22,500 bases of DNA from Bigelowiella natans CCMP2755 (GCA_000320545.1 ADNK01001387.1:1-22500), one strand, 5' to 3'. Counted from the stretch's first letter, positions 10,082 to 20,163 are shown. The notes: generated by a model not told the origin, from the sequence alone. Numbers and translations are program-made.

Positions 10082-11301
10082 AAGAAGAGGAAGAGGAAGA
10101 ATGTAGTAAAGATGTAGTGATTCACAATGCGACAACATCATAATCTTTGTCGTAGATCCAAATACATTGAGCCAATGAAACTACCGGTGTACAGCGTAGA
10201 GGAATGGAGGAGTGGCTAGAATGCCATTCTTGATTCCTTTTTGTTTCACTAGTTAGTTCTTACTAGCCCACTGAAGTTAGTTCGAGGCACAGTTTTAGTC
10301 CTCACTGAAGCCAGTTCGAGGCACTGCATTTCGCACACTGTACAGTGTCATGTCACACTTTGGAGATGCAGTTTTTCATCATTGTTCTCATTGCGTTCTC
10401 ATTGAGCGACGACGAAATCGAATTGGCTCGAGGATGTGCGAGCAAGCACGATGGAACTAGTTGAAATCATCCAGCACTTCTAGACTTGTTTGCAAAGGCC
10501 AGGTTTGCGATGGTTTTTGCAATGCATGCAGCCTCTGAATCCAATTTGCAACGCACAGCAAAATTGACCAGCGAGCGCGTGATGACGTGCAGCCGTGCTT
10601 GTCTCGCTGTCTAAGTCAACTCGGGACTAGAACACACTGTTTGCAGTTTGTCATGTCTATGTCACGTCTGATTCGACAGGCGAGCAGTGTGGTGCATGAT
10701 CGCCCGCGAGCAGCAGCCGCATGCACGTGCAACGGCTTCAGGTTCATTTGACACCTCCGATGCAACAACGCAGGTGTCCCAACAAAGCTGGAGGGCAAGC
10801 AGCAGGCGGATTGAGAGCGTCGATAGGCTTGCAATGCGATAGACGACACACGTGATGATGATGATCAAGCATTGTGAACCTTCTCGACACACGCACGTGC
10901 AAAATTGTTGCAGACTGTGCAGTTGCTCCAACATTGTTCATTGATCGCCTCGACCGCAAGAGCTGCATCGTGGCTGCTGCTTGTGGCGATGCAATGAGCG
11001 CTGCGTGCAGGATCATGAAAACCTCAGACGGTGCATCTGACACAACATCTCTACACATCAGACAATTTTCCATGTGCTACCTGAATTTCTGAAATGGCGC
11101 ATTTTGCATTGGAGGCAACATCAGGCAAGCGGCATCAGTTCAGCTGCTCGCAGCGCGCTTCACGCATGCGGTGCTTGCTCGGCCACTATTTTTCTGCACG
11201 CATGCTGTGCACAAACGTCATTGACGGCACAATAACAACGAGTTAGAGTATGTCATTACATCTAGACATTATAACATGCACATGAGCACACGGATCGAAG
11301 A
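10078..11301. other. Convergent intergenic island, palindrome- and CpG-rich
   Basis: Gap between the 3' ends of the 183-aa gene and the RCC1 gene. From about 10300 to 11280 it is rich in GCATGC (10524-10529, 10719-10724, 11164-11169, 11200-11205), CACGTG and GTGCA words. A diverged direct repeat sits at 10266-10326. Several 70-110 codon open frames exist on both strands (e.g. 11073-10744 minus), but they overlap one another and show no domain, so none is called. Confidence 0.6.
10266..10326. repeat. Diverged tandem direct repeat
   Basis: Two copies of a unit of about 26 bases sharing CACTGAAG and AGTTCGAGGCAC lie at about 10266-10291 and 10299-10326. They differ by a few substitutions (TT versus CC in the middle). 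The shared TTCGAGGC recalls a tRNA T-arm, but no acceptor stem or anticodon arm surrounds it. Confidence 0.55.
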
Positions 11302-12572
11302 CTAATTGGCTATGGCCAACACGTGTCTCCATCCACACGCTATCTCAGACAACTGCTTAAGGTCTTTTGCTATGAGATATTGCCGTTCTCCTTCCTCATT
11401 GGTATTCATGTTGTCGCCACCCCTTGATAGCGGCAAAGCGAGATGAAGTGTGAAAACAGGTGCAAAATCATAGGGGAAGGAGAAGAAATCATAGTTAAGG
11501 GAGCTGCACGGAAATTATTTTCATGTTAGTGTGCGTCAGTCAATGCATTCTTATCAATATGCTCACCTGATCCCTGCTCCAACTCTCACGAGATTTCCGT
11601 CTTCCATCAGGACGAATGTGTCATAAAATCCTGTGAATACCCGTGTGGCCTTATCTGTCGTCACCCCAGGACATGTGTTTCTGCGAATACACGCCACCAC
11701 CCATGTGCTTAGCAAGGATGAAACCAGCACGGAATTTGCCATAAATGTCGAGAATCATGTTCTACGTTCGAGTATGGTGATTCCAAGCTATTTTGTGTTG
11801 TTATTATTCTTTTGCTATCTTCTCTTACGAGTCAATTCGAAGTGTCGTGGGAGGTGTAGCACATGCAGTCTTTGCCAGGCTCTCATAGAGATCTCTACGA
11901 ATTAAAAGGAATAACAGTGGTACTATTGATAAGTGCATAGTTGATAAGTTAGAGAGAGGGATATTGGACGAATACTCAAGGAAGGGGGCACAGAAATATC
12001 CTCACCAAAGTAATTATTACAGCATTTTCCAAGCAAAGAGGTGTCGTTTGTTTTTATTTGGCCAGTACCACTACGCCCCTGCAATTCTCTTCTCTTCCAA
12101 ACCTACTGCCACTTCTACTCTACACTCCCCATCCTTTCTTAATCTCCCCAACACTAGAAGTTACTTGTTCTTATTGACAATTGCTTTTTCATGTGAGACA
12201 CCGCATTGGCCATGACGGTTCATTCCCCAAGTTATTACACGCCCATAATTTGTCAATGCTGTGAAACAAAAATAAGCTTTTAATGGTTGCGATGTAGCTG
12301 CTTGTAAATCTTAAGGAAAATTTCAAATGTTCATGGCAAGTACACGTTGTCGAATAGCCTCCAGCAGAATTATGCCAACTGTTATAGAATATTGTTACAT
12401 TACAGTACCTGCACTGTGCATGTTTCCAGCAGAAACTTGCACAATTGTTTCCCCTTCCTTGAATGATGCTTCTCCTCCATCAACAATGCTTCGCAAGTCC
12501 ACCTTTGATGGCGCCCATCTATGGTGAGAAGAACTTGAATATTTTGTGTTCTCATCTCTTTTGCTGCTACCA

Positions 12573-12611
<39 letters not shown>

Positions 12612-14129
12612 TCAACGACCTGTCGTAGAAGTCGGGTAAGCCAAGCTCTATATTATTATTCCTTCCCGTTGCCCATACTTCGCCATCCTCCGTTAGGAAC
12701 AGGGTATGATTCAATCCTGCTCATAGTAGTAGTGGTAGTAGTAGTAGTAGTAGTAGTAACAGGTAAGTGTGATAATATGGCTTCTTATATTCGATGTAAC
12801 TTATGTGAAAAAAATCTGACTTTTTCGACCATTCCTCTTTTTGAATGATATGAGCTAGTATTAGGAAGCATACAGACCTGCAGAGACGTCGGCCACAGTT
12901 GGCATAGAATTCTTGGGATCTCCCCCTCCAACAATCACTTTGTTTTTGGTGTTCCCGTTAGAACTGTTGGCATTATTCATCATCTCACTCAATACTCCCC
13001 CCATCGAAGGTGCAGCAACGTTGTTGGAGCTGTGTTGTTGTCGCTGCTTAAGGAAATATGCCAAGTTTGACTCGCGCACATTTGCCATGTGCCATTGCCT
13101 CCTGTATCAGTTGATTATGTGATAGATTAATGTACGTCATCGGGTTTTTATATACATGCCATTGTATACAAAGCAACGACGAAGTTGAACTAAAATGATG
13201 GGTAACAGCTTTCAAGATGAGACATCATCGCCACTATCATCATCATCGTCACTATCCGACCTGTCGGTCGCATTATGTAGCTCTAGCAAGCCCAGACAAC
13301 CAGTTGCGCCTTTCCCGCAGCCCCACACGTCACCATCCTCATCCAGGACCATGAGATACTGGAATCCGCACGACACAGCTTTTGCTCTCTTCATTGGTCG
13401 AAACCTCGATGCTGTTTGTGCTGATGACGGCTGCTTCTGCAGTCTGACTTGTGTAGGTATATTCATATTAGAACTAACCATTGTGTCCCCATGACCTAGC
13501 TGCCCTCGGATTCCACTTCCCCAGGTAAAAACCCTTCCATCGTCAGAAAGGCCCACACAGAATTCAGACCCAGCATCGATGTTGACGAAGGTCACGTTAC
13601 TAGCGGCTACAGTCTCATACTGCGAACTATCCTCCGAGCTGAATTGCCTAACCTGTGTGATTTCCATGGGGACTGTTACGGCGCAGTCATAGGTCATCCA
13701 TCCCCAGCGAAGTCTTTGTAAACGTTCCACAAACGAGGGATAACGTGCAAAGCGCTTGCCTGTAGTAACCAGCGACACGATGTTCTTCTCCCAACCCCAT
13801 TCAAATATCCTGCCATCACCGGTCAATGCTAGGCTAGTTGTCCAACCACACGCCACAGATTTTATTTCCTCGTTCACCAGCGTTTGAAGACATTTGGCAT
13901 CGTTTTCATCAATGTGTTCATAGCTCCCGTGACCTAGGCCGCCGAGCACCCCAAGGCCCCAGCTGTAGCAATTGCTGCCCGCTCTCGTCAAGGTGGCGTC
14001 CTCATGAAGAACTTTAGATGATAGACTCCGAACAATTTTGTGGAAGGGTCGATGACGACGAGAGGCGTTCTGAAAGGTCACTGAAGGAGCTGCAATTGAG
14101 CGAATGTAGTTGCAGGGACAACGACGCAT
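11302..14129 (-). CDS. RCC1-repeat beta-propeller protein, 10 exons
   Basis: 624-aa RCC1-family protein. Exons are 14129-13261, 13101-12878, 12716-12620, 12518-12409, 12258-12202, 12153-12075, 11894-11829, 11787-11731, 11680-11567 and 11503-11302 (1875 nt, every junction in phase). The N-terminus is Arg/Ser-rich and nearly free of acidic residues for about 40 residues, like a mitochondrial presequence. RCC1 signatures follow: CYSWGLGVLGGLGHG, VACGWTTSLALTGDGRIFEWG, VGLSDDGRVFTWGSGIRGQLG, VSAGLNHTLFLTEDG, VSAGNMHSAALTNYGRVITWG, GFYDTFVLMEDG and a terminal ACGWRHVLAIAN. RCC1 domains fold as a seven-bladed propeller and act as exchange factors or scaffolds; which one applies here cannot be told. 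A TAG lies in frame just upstream of the ATG. Introns 5 and 8 are only about 48-50 nt. The donor at 13261 skips a poly-Asp tract that would otherwise run to a stop. Confidence 0.92.
12566..12612. repeat. (ACT)n trinucleotide repeat in an RCC1 intron
   Basis: An uninterrupted ACT/CTA run from about 12578 to 12611 with interrupted units before it. It lies in the intron downstream of RCC1 exon 3 (minus-strand order). It is the reverse complement of the repeat at 12724-12758 on the other side of that exon. Confidence 0.9.
12724..12758. repeat. (GTA)n trinucleotide repeat in an RCC1 intron
   Basis: GTA units, uninterrupted from about 12734 to 12758, lie in the intron upstream of RCC1 exon 3. They can pair with the ACT repeat at 12566-12612 in a single transcript. 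Confidence 0.9.
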
Positions 14130-14495
14130 TGTCTGATGCTACTTTTTCCGGTGCATGCACCCCAATGACTCCGTGTATGAAAGACACAGCTAATCGGCGA
14201 GAACAATATCCAGCGAGTGTCTTCTGGATAAGCGTTTGCGTGAAGAGATCGACACCTTTGGCTGGCAAAGGCAGCTGCCGTCGTACGAGGCTCCTTTGTT
14301 ACTTATATTCGCTGTCGTTGTTATTATTATTATTAACTCGAAATGAATGTCGCAATATGAAATTAGCCTAATATTTTGTCTGTACGTCAATAATCTACTA
14401 CGAGCTTGAAGTCGTTGTCGCAACATTAAAACAACCATACATTTCTTCTTTACGTCAAAGATCTACCAAACAACTTGAAACGGAAGGAGATAACA
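14130..14495. promoter_or_regulatory. Divergent intergenic region, RCC1 / DYNLT2B
   Basis: 366 bp between two head-to-head starts. An 85-codon minus-strand frame (14268-14014) enters it and could be an upstream leader exon of the RCC1 gene, but no phase-consistent splice into exon 1 was found. A TTA-trinucleotide tract lies at about 14321-14336. No TATA box or other element is convincing. Confidence 0.4.
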
Positions 14496-14975
14496 ATGGC
14501 AACCGCGGGTGTGGATGCTGGCTCTGGCACTGATGGCGAGAGCAAGGCAGGAGGGGGAGAGGCTCCTATAAATTATCAAATACGGCCACCTTTCAAACGA
14601 ATGTAATGATGAGAGAGAATTTCTGTGATCTAAGAGAGAGTAAAGTTTTTGAAACTAAAAAATGAATGTGAGAATTGTACATGCTTGAATGAAAATATTC
14701 AAAATTTAATCGTCTCAATAGGTTTAAGCCAAACCAAGTGAAGAAAGTAATACGAGAAGTACTGGAGCAAGAGCTATCTGACAAGGTTCTGCCTTTGATT
14801 TATGAGCTAGCTTCCTATACTTGAGCTTCTAGTAACATATTTTAAGAATATAACAATCTTCTACGTCTCTAGAAATATAACCCGTCTGGTGAAGCAGTGA
14901 ATAAGTTGACGAAGCATATTGCAAAAACAGTTAAGAATCGATTAAAAGGTACATGCTTACTCAATCTAACATGAT

Positions 14976-15023
<48 letters not shown>

Positions 15024-15431
15024 GGGCGTACAGGCTTGTCTGAACTTTAAACGAGTTGCCCTTTGATGTACGAAATTACTAATTCTCTCCTTAGAACTTC
15101 CAATGGATAGATACAAGATTGCTGTTCAAGTAATTATAGGGGAGAATAAAGGAGCTGGCATCAGGTAGAGATTCCTACTTTTATACACCAGAAGAAACGA
15201 GAGTGGGAGCTGTGGGTTATATGATTGATATTGTTTGAAATATTCTCTCTCTTTCAGAATGGGATGTCGTACGTTTTGGGACGCACAAACTGATAGAATG
15301 GCGAAAGAGGAATATGAAAACGTATTAGAATATACTCTTGTTGTGCTGAGCTGCCTCAGTTTAATTTGTGTCATTTTGAATAGGAGGAGATCTGGGCAGT
15401 CTGTATAGCTTTTGGTGTTTATTTATACTAG
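14496..15431 (+). CDS. DYNLT2B: Tctex-type dynein light chain (DYNLT2B/TCTEX1D2)
   Basis: 142-aa dynein light chain, exactly the length I recall for the human protein. Exons are 14496-14602, 14722-14785, 14873-14948, 15095-15164, 15258-15321 and 15384-15431 (429 nt, all in phase). A Gly/Ala-rich N-terminus is followed by YQIRPPF, FKPNQVKKVIREVLEQEL, KLTKHIAKTVKNRLK, DRYKIAVQVIIGENKGAGIR, CRTFWDAQTD and a terminal WAVCIAFGVYLY. All are hallmark blocks of the Tctex1 fold. This light chain belongs to cytoplasmic dynein-2, which drives retrograde intraflagellar transport, so the gene implies a cilium or flagellum. Intron 3 (14949-15094) carries a long CT repeat that also works as its pyrimidine-rich tract. 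It starts 366 bp from the RCC1 gene, in the opposite direction. Confidence 0.93.
14979..15021. repeat. (CT)n microsatellite in DYNLT2B intron 3
   Basis: About 21 CT units in intron 3, some 75 nt upstream of the acceptor at 15094. Such a tract can bind polypyrimidine-tract proteins; no function is shown here. Confidence 0.95.
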
Positions 15432-16513
15432 AATTTTCTGGATAAATGGCCAAGCAGTATTCAATATAATGACATCGTGAATTCTGATGTATAGCGAAGA
15501 TATGACCCTTATAATTGATACATAAGCGAGTATCACATAGTGTTTTGATGCAAGCCGAGCTACGCACGCAGGCCACAAGTGCATGGCGGTGCGTCGCGTT
15601 TAAGAGCCTTACGGCTCTTAATCGTACCATCATAGCAGCGCGTGCCCCTCCTCGATCGTGCTTTATATGTGTAATGGCGAGATCGATTGCAAGATAATCT
15701 AATAGTGACGCACATATATATACAACGCATCATGCAAATCAAGTTGCAATATTTACAAGCAAAGCAGATAGACACGCATCTGCTAGCATTGTCGTCATGT
15801 GTGTGCGCACGCGTGTACAGCACGATGCATATAAATACGCACAGCATGCGCATGCGATGTGTAGTTACAAGCGTCTTTGGTTGTCATCATGTGCAATCCA
15901 AAACGTGTAGTTTTTTTTCCGTGACAAATGCATCAATGTGATGCGCGATCCACGACCGGGGTCGCACTCTTCGCCCATCGCGACATTGTATAATTGCGAC
16001 GAGCGTGCATGCATATCTAGATATATATGGCGGTCGATCGTCGATGATATAATGACCAGGTATTTAAGTTTACAGTAAGTTTATCAAATATATTGATGCA
16101 TGGACATGTAAAGCGCACATACATGGCGCTACACATAGCGCTAATAATAGCGACTTGCATGCAGTTATATATACAGTCATTTTTATATTTGCTAATAAGT
16201 CCTTAGATACACACATGCCATATACTCACCTACACCTACGACTTATGCACGCTCGCTACGGGGCACTTTAACGTCATTGAGAATAATTATGAAGCAGAAA
16301 GGATAAGGGAGTGTGTGTCAGGGGAATTCGTGCTGACAACGGCATCGGATTTATATTACATGTATATCTCGGATGCCCTTTTCCATAATTTAGACCAGGA
16401 TTCTCTTGCCTTCCTAACGTACAGGAGCATGGATCTCTTCGAACTCGGGGGTACTGCATCTGCTGTCATATCCACTACCACTACCATTAATCTCTAAAAT
16501 ATAATCGATGCGA
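15432..16513. other. Convergent intergenic island, GCATGC-rich with hairpin
   Basis: Gap between the 3' ends of DYNLT2B and the 260-aa gene. From about 15540 to 16260 it holds GCATGC words (15844-15855 as two adjacent copies, 16007-16012, 16157-16162), GTGCGCAC, and an 8-bp perfect hairpin at 15601-15620. A plus-strand open frame from about 16242 to 16497 reads smoothly for some 84 codons and ends in TAA, but lacks a convincing start or domain and abuts the end of the next gene. I leave it uncalled. Confidence 0.6.
15601..15620. repeat. Perfect hairpin TAAGAGCC / GGCTCTTA
   Basis: Eight-base arms with a four-base loop (TTAC). The arm core AGAGCC recurs in the hairpin at 19952-19973 in another island. 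It could be a transcript hairpin near gene 3' ends. Confidence 0.7.
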
Positions 16514-17566
16514 TTAAGTCCATGCCTGCTTCCGTTCTAGCATTTCCTTCGGTGGTTTAGTGTTGAACAGTTCACTTATGATTTCTACGTCAGCTGAGTC
16601 TAGTCCAGTACATTCTCTTGTGGGAATGTGCGGTTTCTTGTCTTTGGACACATCATCCCAGTCAAAATTGATCTCGCAATGGGACTTCTCACATGGTATA
16701 TGCCTCATGCGGTCAATTAGAAAATGCCCCTGAATTTATCAAATGCAAGGTGTGATCGAGGATGTAAGACATAAATTGTCGGAAAAACACATATTAAGCT
16801 ATTTATCAAGAGTAAGATATTCCTGACAACACATTGACAGCCAACCTTCGGAACGCCTGAAAAAGCGAATTTCTGAGAAATGCACTCATTCGGTAGCGAA
16901 GAAAGCATTGAAAAGCCGGGATTGTGATCCAGGGCCCTCTCCTTGTTCGTCTTCCAATCCCAAAGTTCACTGTAGTATATGTACAACCCGTCTTGTGATA
17001 CCTGGAGCCATTAGTTACAGTCTAAGTTTGTATAGTGAAGGAATGTCGTCACGTATCACTTCATACCGTTAATAAACTGGCGTTGCCCTCAAGAAGATTT
17101 TGAATCTGATCGAGTTCCTTCCTTTTTGAAAGCCTTGTACTATGTTTAATTTTATGGAAAAACTTTTCCCCGGTGGATTTGCATACAAATACAACGTAGT
17201 CTCTCCGTGAAACGTCGAAGTTTTGATGGATCAGCCCGGAGCCGACATCCTGTAGTACAGTTCCACGGCGTCTTAAAGAGTGGACATTCTCCCTTGGTAC
17301 TCGACACTTCACCATGCGAGGACCCCTGCACAATATGGTTCACTGAGAATGCACAACATCTTCTAGCATGAGCATCTATAATCGCCACACCCTTCATTGT
17401 CGATAACTCGTAACTGGATTGCCACCCTGCCGGATTGGGATTTGCCAGAGTTTCTCTCGCTCGTTTCGAGAACTATCCCAAGACAGTTGTTGTACTCAGT
17501 TTTCGTCGATAGCCCCTTCACCGTCACCAGAGTCCCTGGGGAGATGTCGGAGGTATCGGTCGCCAT
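16514..17566 (-). CDS. Unrecognised 260-aa protein with SH3-like N-terminus
   Basis: Exons 17566-17415, 17325-17067, 17001-16846 and 16729-16514 (783 nt, all phases agree). The first 65 residues read like the small beta-barrel found in many algal and protist proteins. PGTLVTVKGLSTKTEYNN is followed by LGIVL, RVAIQ and VPRENV, matching the general pattern of a short SH3/KOW-like fold. The middle (exon 2) is basic, with SRRDYVVFVCKSTGEKFFHK. Exon 3 is rich in aromatic residues (YIYYSELWDW). Exon 4 holds CEKSHCEINFDWDD and ends ERKQAWT. I know no family for the whole protein. Donors GTTACG and GTTGGC are weak but are the only ones that keep phase. It lies head-to-head with CMSS1, 230 bp away, and may share its promoter region. 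Confidence 0.72.
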
Positions 17567-17796
17567 GCGCCGTTCCGTTGTCGTTGATCCCTGCAACAAC
17601 CTGGGTGCGAGCACTGCACGAGAAGACTACAAGAGAACCTTCTACTACGACATGGAAACCAGGATGTCGCAGGACCTAAACGACATCTAAATGACCTCTA
17701 TCATCTTAATATTCGGGTAGACAAAAAAAAAGCGGAGAATCACCAGAGAGAGAGAGCACTGCACGATCACATTACATCTGCTTCTAAACTGAAGAG
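17567..17796. promoter_or_regulatory. Divergent intergenic region, 260-aa gene / CMSS1
   Basis: 230 bp between two opposite starts. It contains an A9 run at 17723-17731 and a short GA repeat near 17745-17756. No TATA box stands out. An open frame on the plus strand (17397-17690) runs through it and over exon 1 of the minus gene; it is probably a shadow. Confidence 0.4.
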
Positions 17797-19568
17797 ATGG
17801 CGGAGGATCTGGATGGCAACGCTTATGTTGAAACTGATGTTGTGGGCAATATTGGGGAAGATGGCATGGGTGGAAGTGATGATGACTTCGATCCCTTCCT
17901 GCTAAATCCAAGTGAGTCTTAAAAATTTTATTGCAAGAAGTCCAGGAGCCGTTATCATCTCCTGTTTTCAAGAAGGTGTCAAAGATGTCGTTCACCGCAA
18001 AACTTCTACGTTCGAACCGGGTAAGTATTGTCTGATAATTATACTTTGTGAGCCGGCTGAAGCTTTGCTTTGTAATTAGAATCGAAAAGCAAGAGTGATC
18101 AGAACGGTGTCTCAGCTAAGGTATTGACCTAACTTCGACGGAAAGAATCTTCACATCACACTTATCATTACAGAAAAAAACAACCTCAGCAAAGAAGAGA
18201 AAACGATTGGAAAAGATGCGAGAAAAAAGGAAACAGTTTCGACGAGGAAAGGGTGGAAGAGAGCAGCATCCTCTCGGTAGTACAAATCCCATTAGAATGA
18301 TTCTTCAGATGTTCAATAGATACTACCACCATCAGCTGGAGACGTACAGTTGCTTAGCTGTGATGAACAAGCAAAACGTGTCAGAAAATTTTATGTGGAG
18401 GGAGTCACCAGATTAGGTTGTTTATTGGTTTGTGTTGTGTGGGGCAATAAATCCATTAAGCGCTGAATAGTGAACTTGATCTATATTAGGAACGCCATTC
18501 TCAGAGCTTGAGATAGAAGAAGTACAATACATTCTAGTTCGTCCATCGTGCTACTTTCCAATGACTCGTTGACATTAGGTTTCGAAGGTATTAAGACCTG
18601 ATACAGTCATAAAGAGTATTATTGTGCCACAATCTGATGTAAAGAAGAGCACTAAAGATAATAAAGGCTGGGAGGTCGGTGTGAGATCACTTGCGGCTAC
18701 AATCAAGAGTAAAACATTATTCCAGACTTTTCCATAGTTTGAATCGCTAAATACAATTCGAATACTTAGAATTTTTCGGCAAGGATTGGAATGGGATTCT
18801 GGTAAATCCTAAATTATCTGTAGCTATTATTCACAACATCCATTGTTTATGATACAACAGCGTACCCCTGTAAGGAAAGGACATGTTGCCAATTTGAAGG
18901 GAAGTGGGCCGCATGTGCTTGTACTTACATTATCTGCCAATAGGTGAAAGAGCCTTCCTAATCTACTTGTAATCTACTTGTCCATTTAATTTTCGACTGT
19001 AATGTTGAGGGTTGATTTGTATCTTACTGCAGAGCTACCAGCATCATTCGTGGTCTCAAAGCAAAATTAAAAATATCTAATTTGCGTATCGCGAAGCTTT
19101 TTGCGCGGCACATGAAGCCAGCGCAGCAAGAATCATTTCTTAAGGGTAATTTATATGTTTATGTAGTCTGTCAATAACTAACATTCTTGTTCCTGCAGAG
19201 GGGTGCAGTTTGGCAGTAGGAACGCCGTCACGTGTGCAAAAATTGATTGACGTAAGTCCTTCAACTATCTACTGAATTTCTTGACAATCAAGTTATCAGT
19301 TAGGTTCTTTGGACTTAAAATCCGTTTCTTTAATCTGTTTCGATATGAAGAAAGATGCGAAGAAGTTGCAGATATTCACGGTGTTACTTCACTATTTACT
19401 TAAATTAGAATGAAAACCTCAGAATTCATTGTGAACGTGTTGAATAAACAGCTAAAAGATATGGAACGGGACATGCTGAAACTTTTCCATAGTCATATTT
19501 ATCCATCAATGGCCGAGACCACGATGAAAAAGGCAGCACAGAAATCGCAAAAACTTTGTTTCTTTTAA
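17797..19568 (+). CDS. CMSS1: CMSS1 / Cms1-family ribosome biogenesis factor
   Basis: About 359 aa. Exons are 17797-17911, 17973-18020, 18080-18120, 18174-18348, 18490-18536, 18579-18708, 18770-18801, 18861-18943, 19033-19145, 19199-19251, 19300-19382 and 19409-19568. All junctions are in phase. Matching blocks in order are an acidic N-terminus (DDDFDPF), a Lys/Arg-rich nuclear segment (KKRKRLEKMREKRKQFRR), the FSELEIEEV block, SLAATIKKFFGKDWNGIL, HVLVLTLSANR, LRIAKLFARHMK, then LAVGTPSRVQKLI (around residues 266-278) and SLICFDMKKDAKK. In Cms1 proteins these form a helicase-like fold lacking ATPase motifs, acting in small-subunit rRNA processing in the nucleolus. The donor of exon 4 (GTTGCT) is the weak point. 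Without it the frame reads on to TAG at 18414-18416. The 18537-18578 intron is only 42 nt. Known homologues are about 280 aa, so this one has a longer N-terminal half. Confidence 0.85.
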
Positions 19569-19658
19569 GAGAATCTTCAATAACCTTAATCTCACAAAGT
19601 ACCGCTCTGAACGTATGTTGAGGCAATAGACTGATGGATAAAAAGGCCACGGTTTGTT

Positions 19659-19659
<1 letters not shown>

Positions 19660-19692
<33 letters not shown>
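19660..19692. repeat. (TA)n microsatellite downstream of CMSS1
   Basis: About 16 TA units, 92 bp after the CMSS1 stop codon. It is one of the few dinucleotide repeats outside an intron. Confidence 0.95.
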
Positions 19693-19695
<3 letters not shown>

Positions 19696-19951
19696 GACTA
19701 TCTACGTGTATGTACTCACATGTATATGCTATGTTTAAATGCATACGGCACATTGTGATACGTTACCCTAATTCAACATAGTCAACCAAAGCAACACATT
19801 GAAACCGCGTACGTATAGTTAGGATTGTTGAATCTGCAGCAATAACAGATGATGAACAAACAACTGGAGATCGTGAGGACATTCATGTTGTTGTGAGGCG
19901 CGGCGCACGTGCCACACGTTCCTAAGGTTCTGCTGCGCGCAGCTACCCAAC

Positions 19952-19973
19952 CAGAGCCCTAATAAAGGCTCTG
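19952..19973. repeat. Hairpin CAGAGCC / GGCTCTG with AATAAA in the loop
   Basis: Seven-base arms at 19952-19958 and 19967-19973 enclose an 8-base loop that contains AATAAA (19961-19966). It lies 384 nt after the CMSS1 stop. A related, imperfect arm pair lies at 20320-20326 and 20332-20338. It could mark a transcript 3' end or be chance. Confidence 0.55.
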
Positions 19974-20041
19974 TTTATGTACGCCTTGTGTGACAGGAGT
20001 AAATTTTCGATGTTGAGTTTGCGTCCGCCTAGCATCGCGTC

Positions 20042-20105
20042 CACATGCGCATGCACGTGTACGTGCAAAATCACCACACACACACACATGATGCACACGT
20101 GCACA
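20042..20105. repeat. Alternating purine-pyrimidine (Z-DNA-prone) tract
   Basis: Perfect alternation from 20042 to 20067 (26 bp), then 20075-20090 (CA repeat) and 20091-20105 with one phase break. Such alternation is the classic Z-DNA-forming composition. It holds no open frame worth calling. Confidence 0.75.
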
Positions 20106-20163
20106 ACACATTTTGGCATGTGCATGCAGCTCACACACAGTTCACATGCGATGAAGCACAATG

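Noticed and set aside
10270-10326. Possible tRNA, from TTCGAGGC repeated twice
   Set aside because: No acceptor stem, D arm or anticodon arm can be folded around it; it is better described as a direct repeat.
10616-11092. Overlapping 70-110 codon frames on both strands
   Set aside because: They overlap each other in several frames in CpG-rich DNA where stops are rare; none shows a domain or splice context.
14014-14268. Minus-strand 85-codon frame upstream of RCC1
   Set aside because: Could be a leader exon but no donor/acceptor pair keeps the RCC1 frame; partly overlaps exon 1 in another frame.
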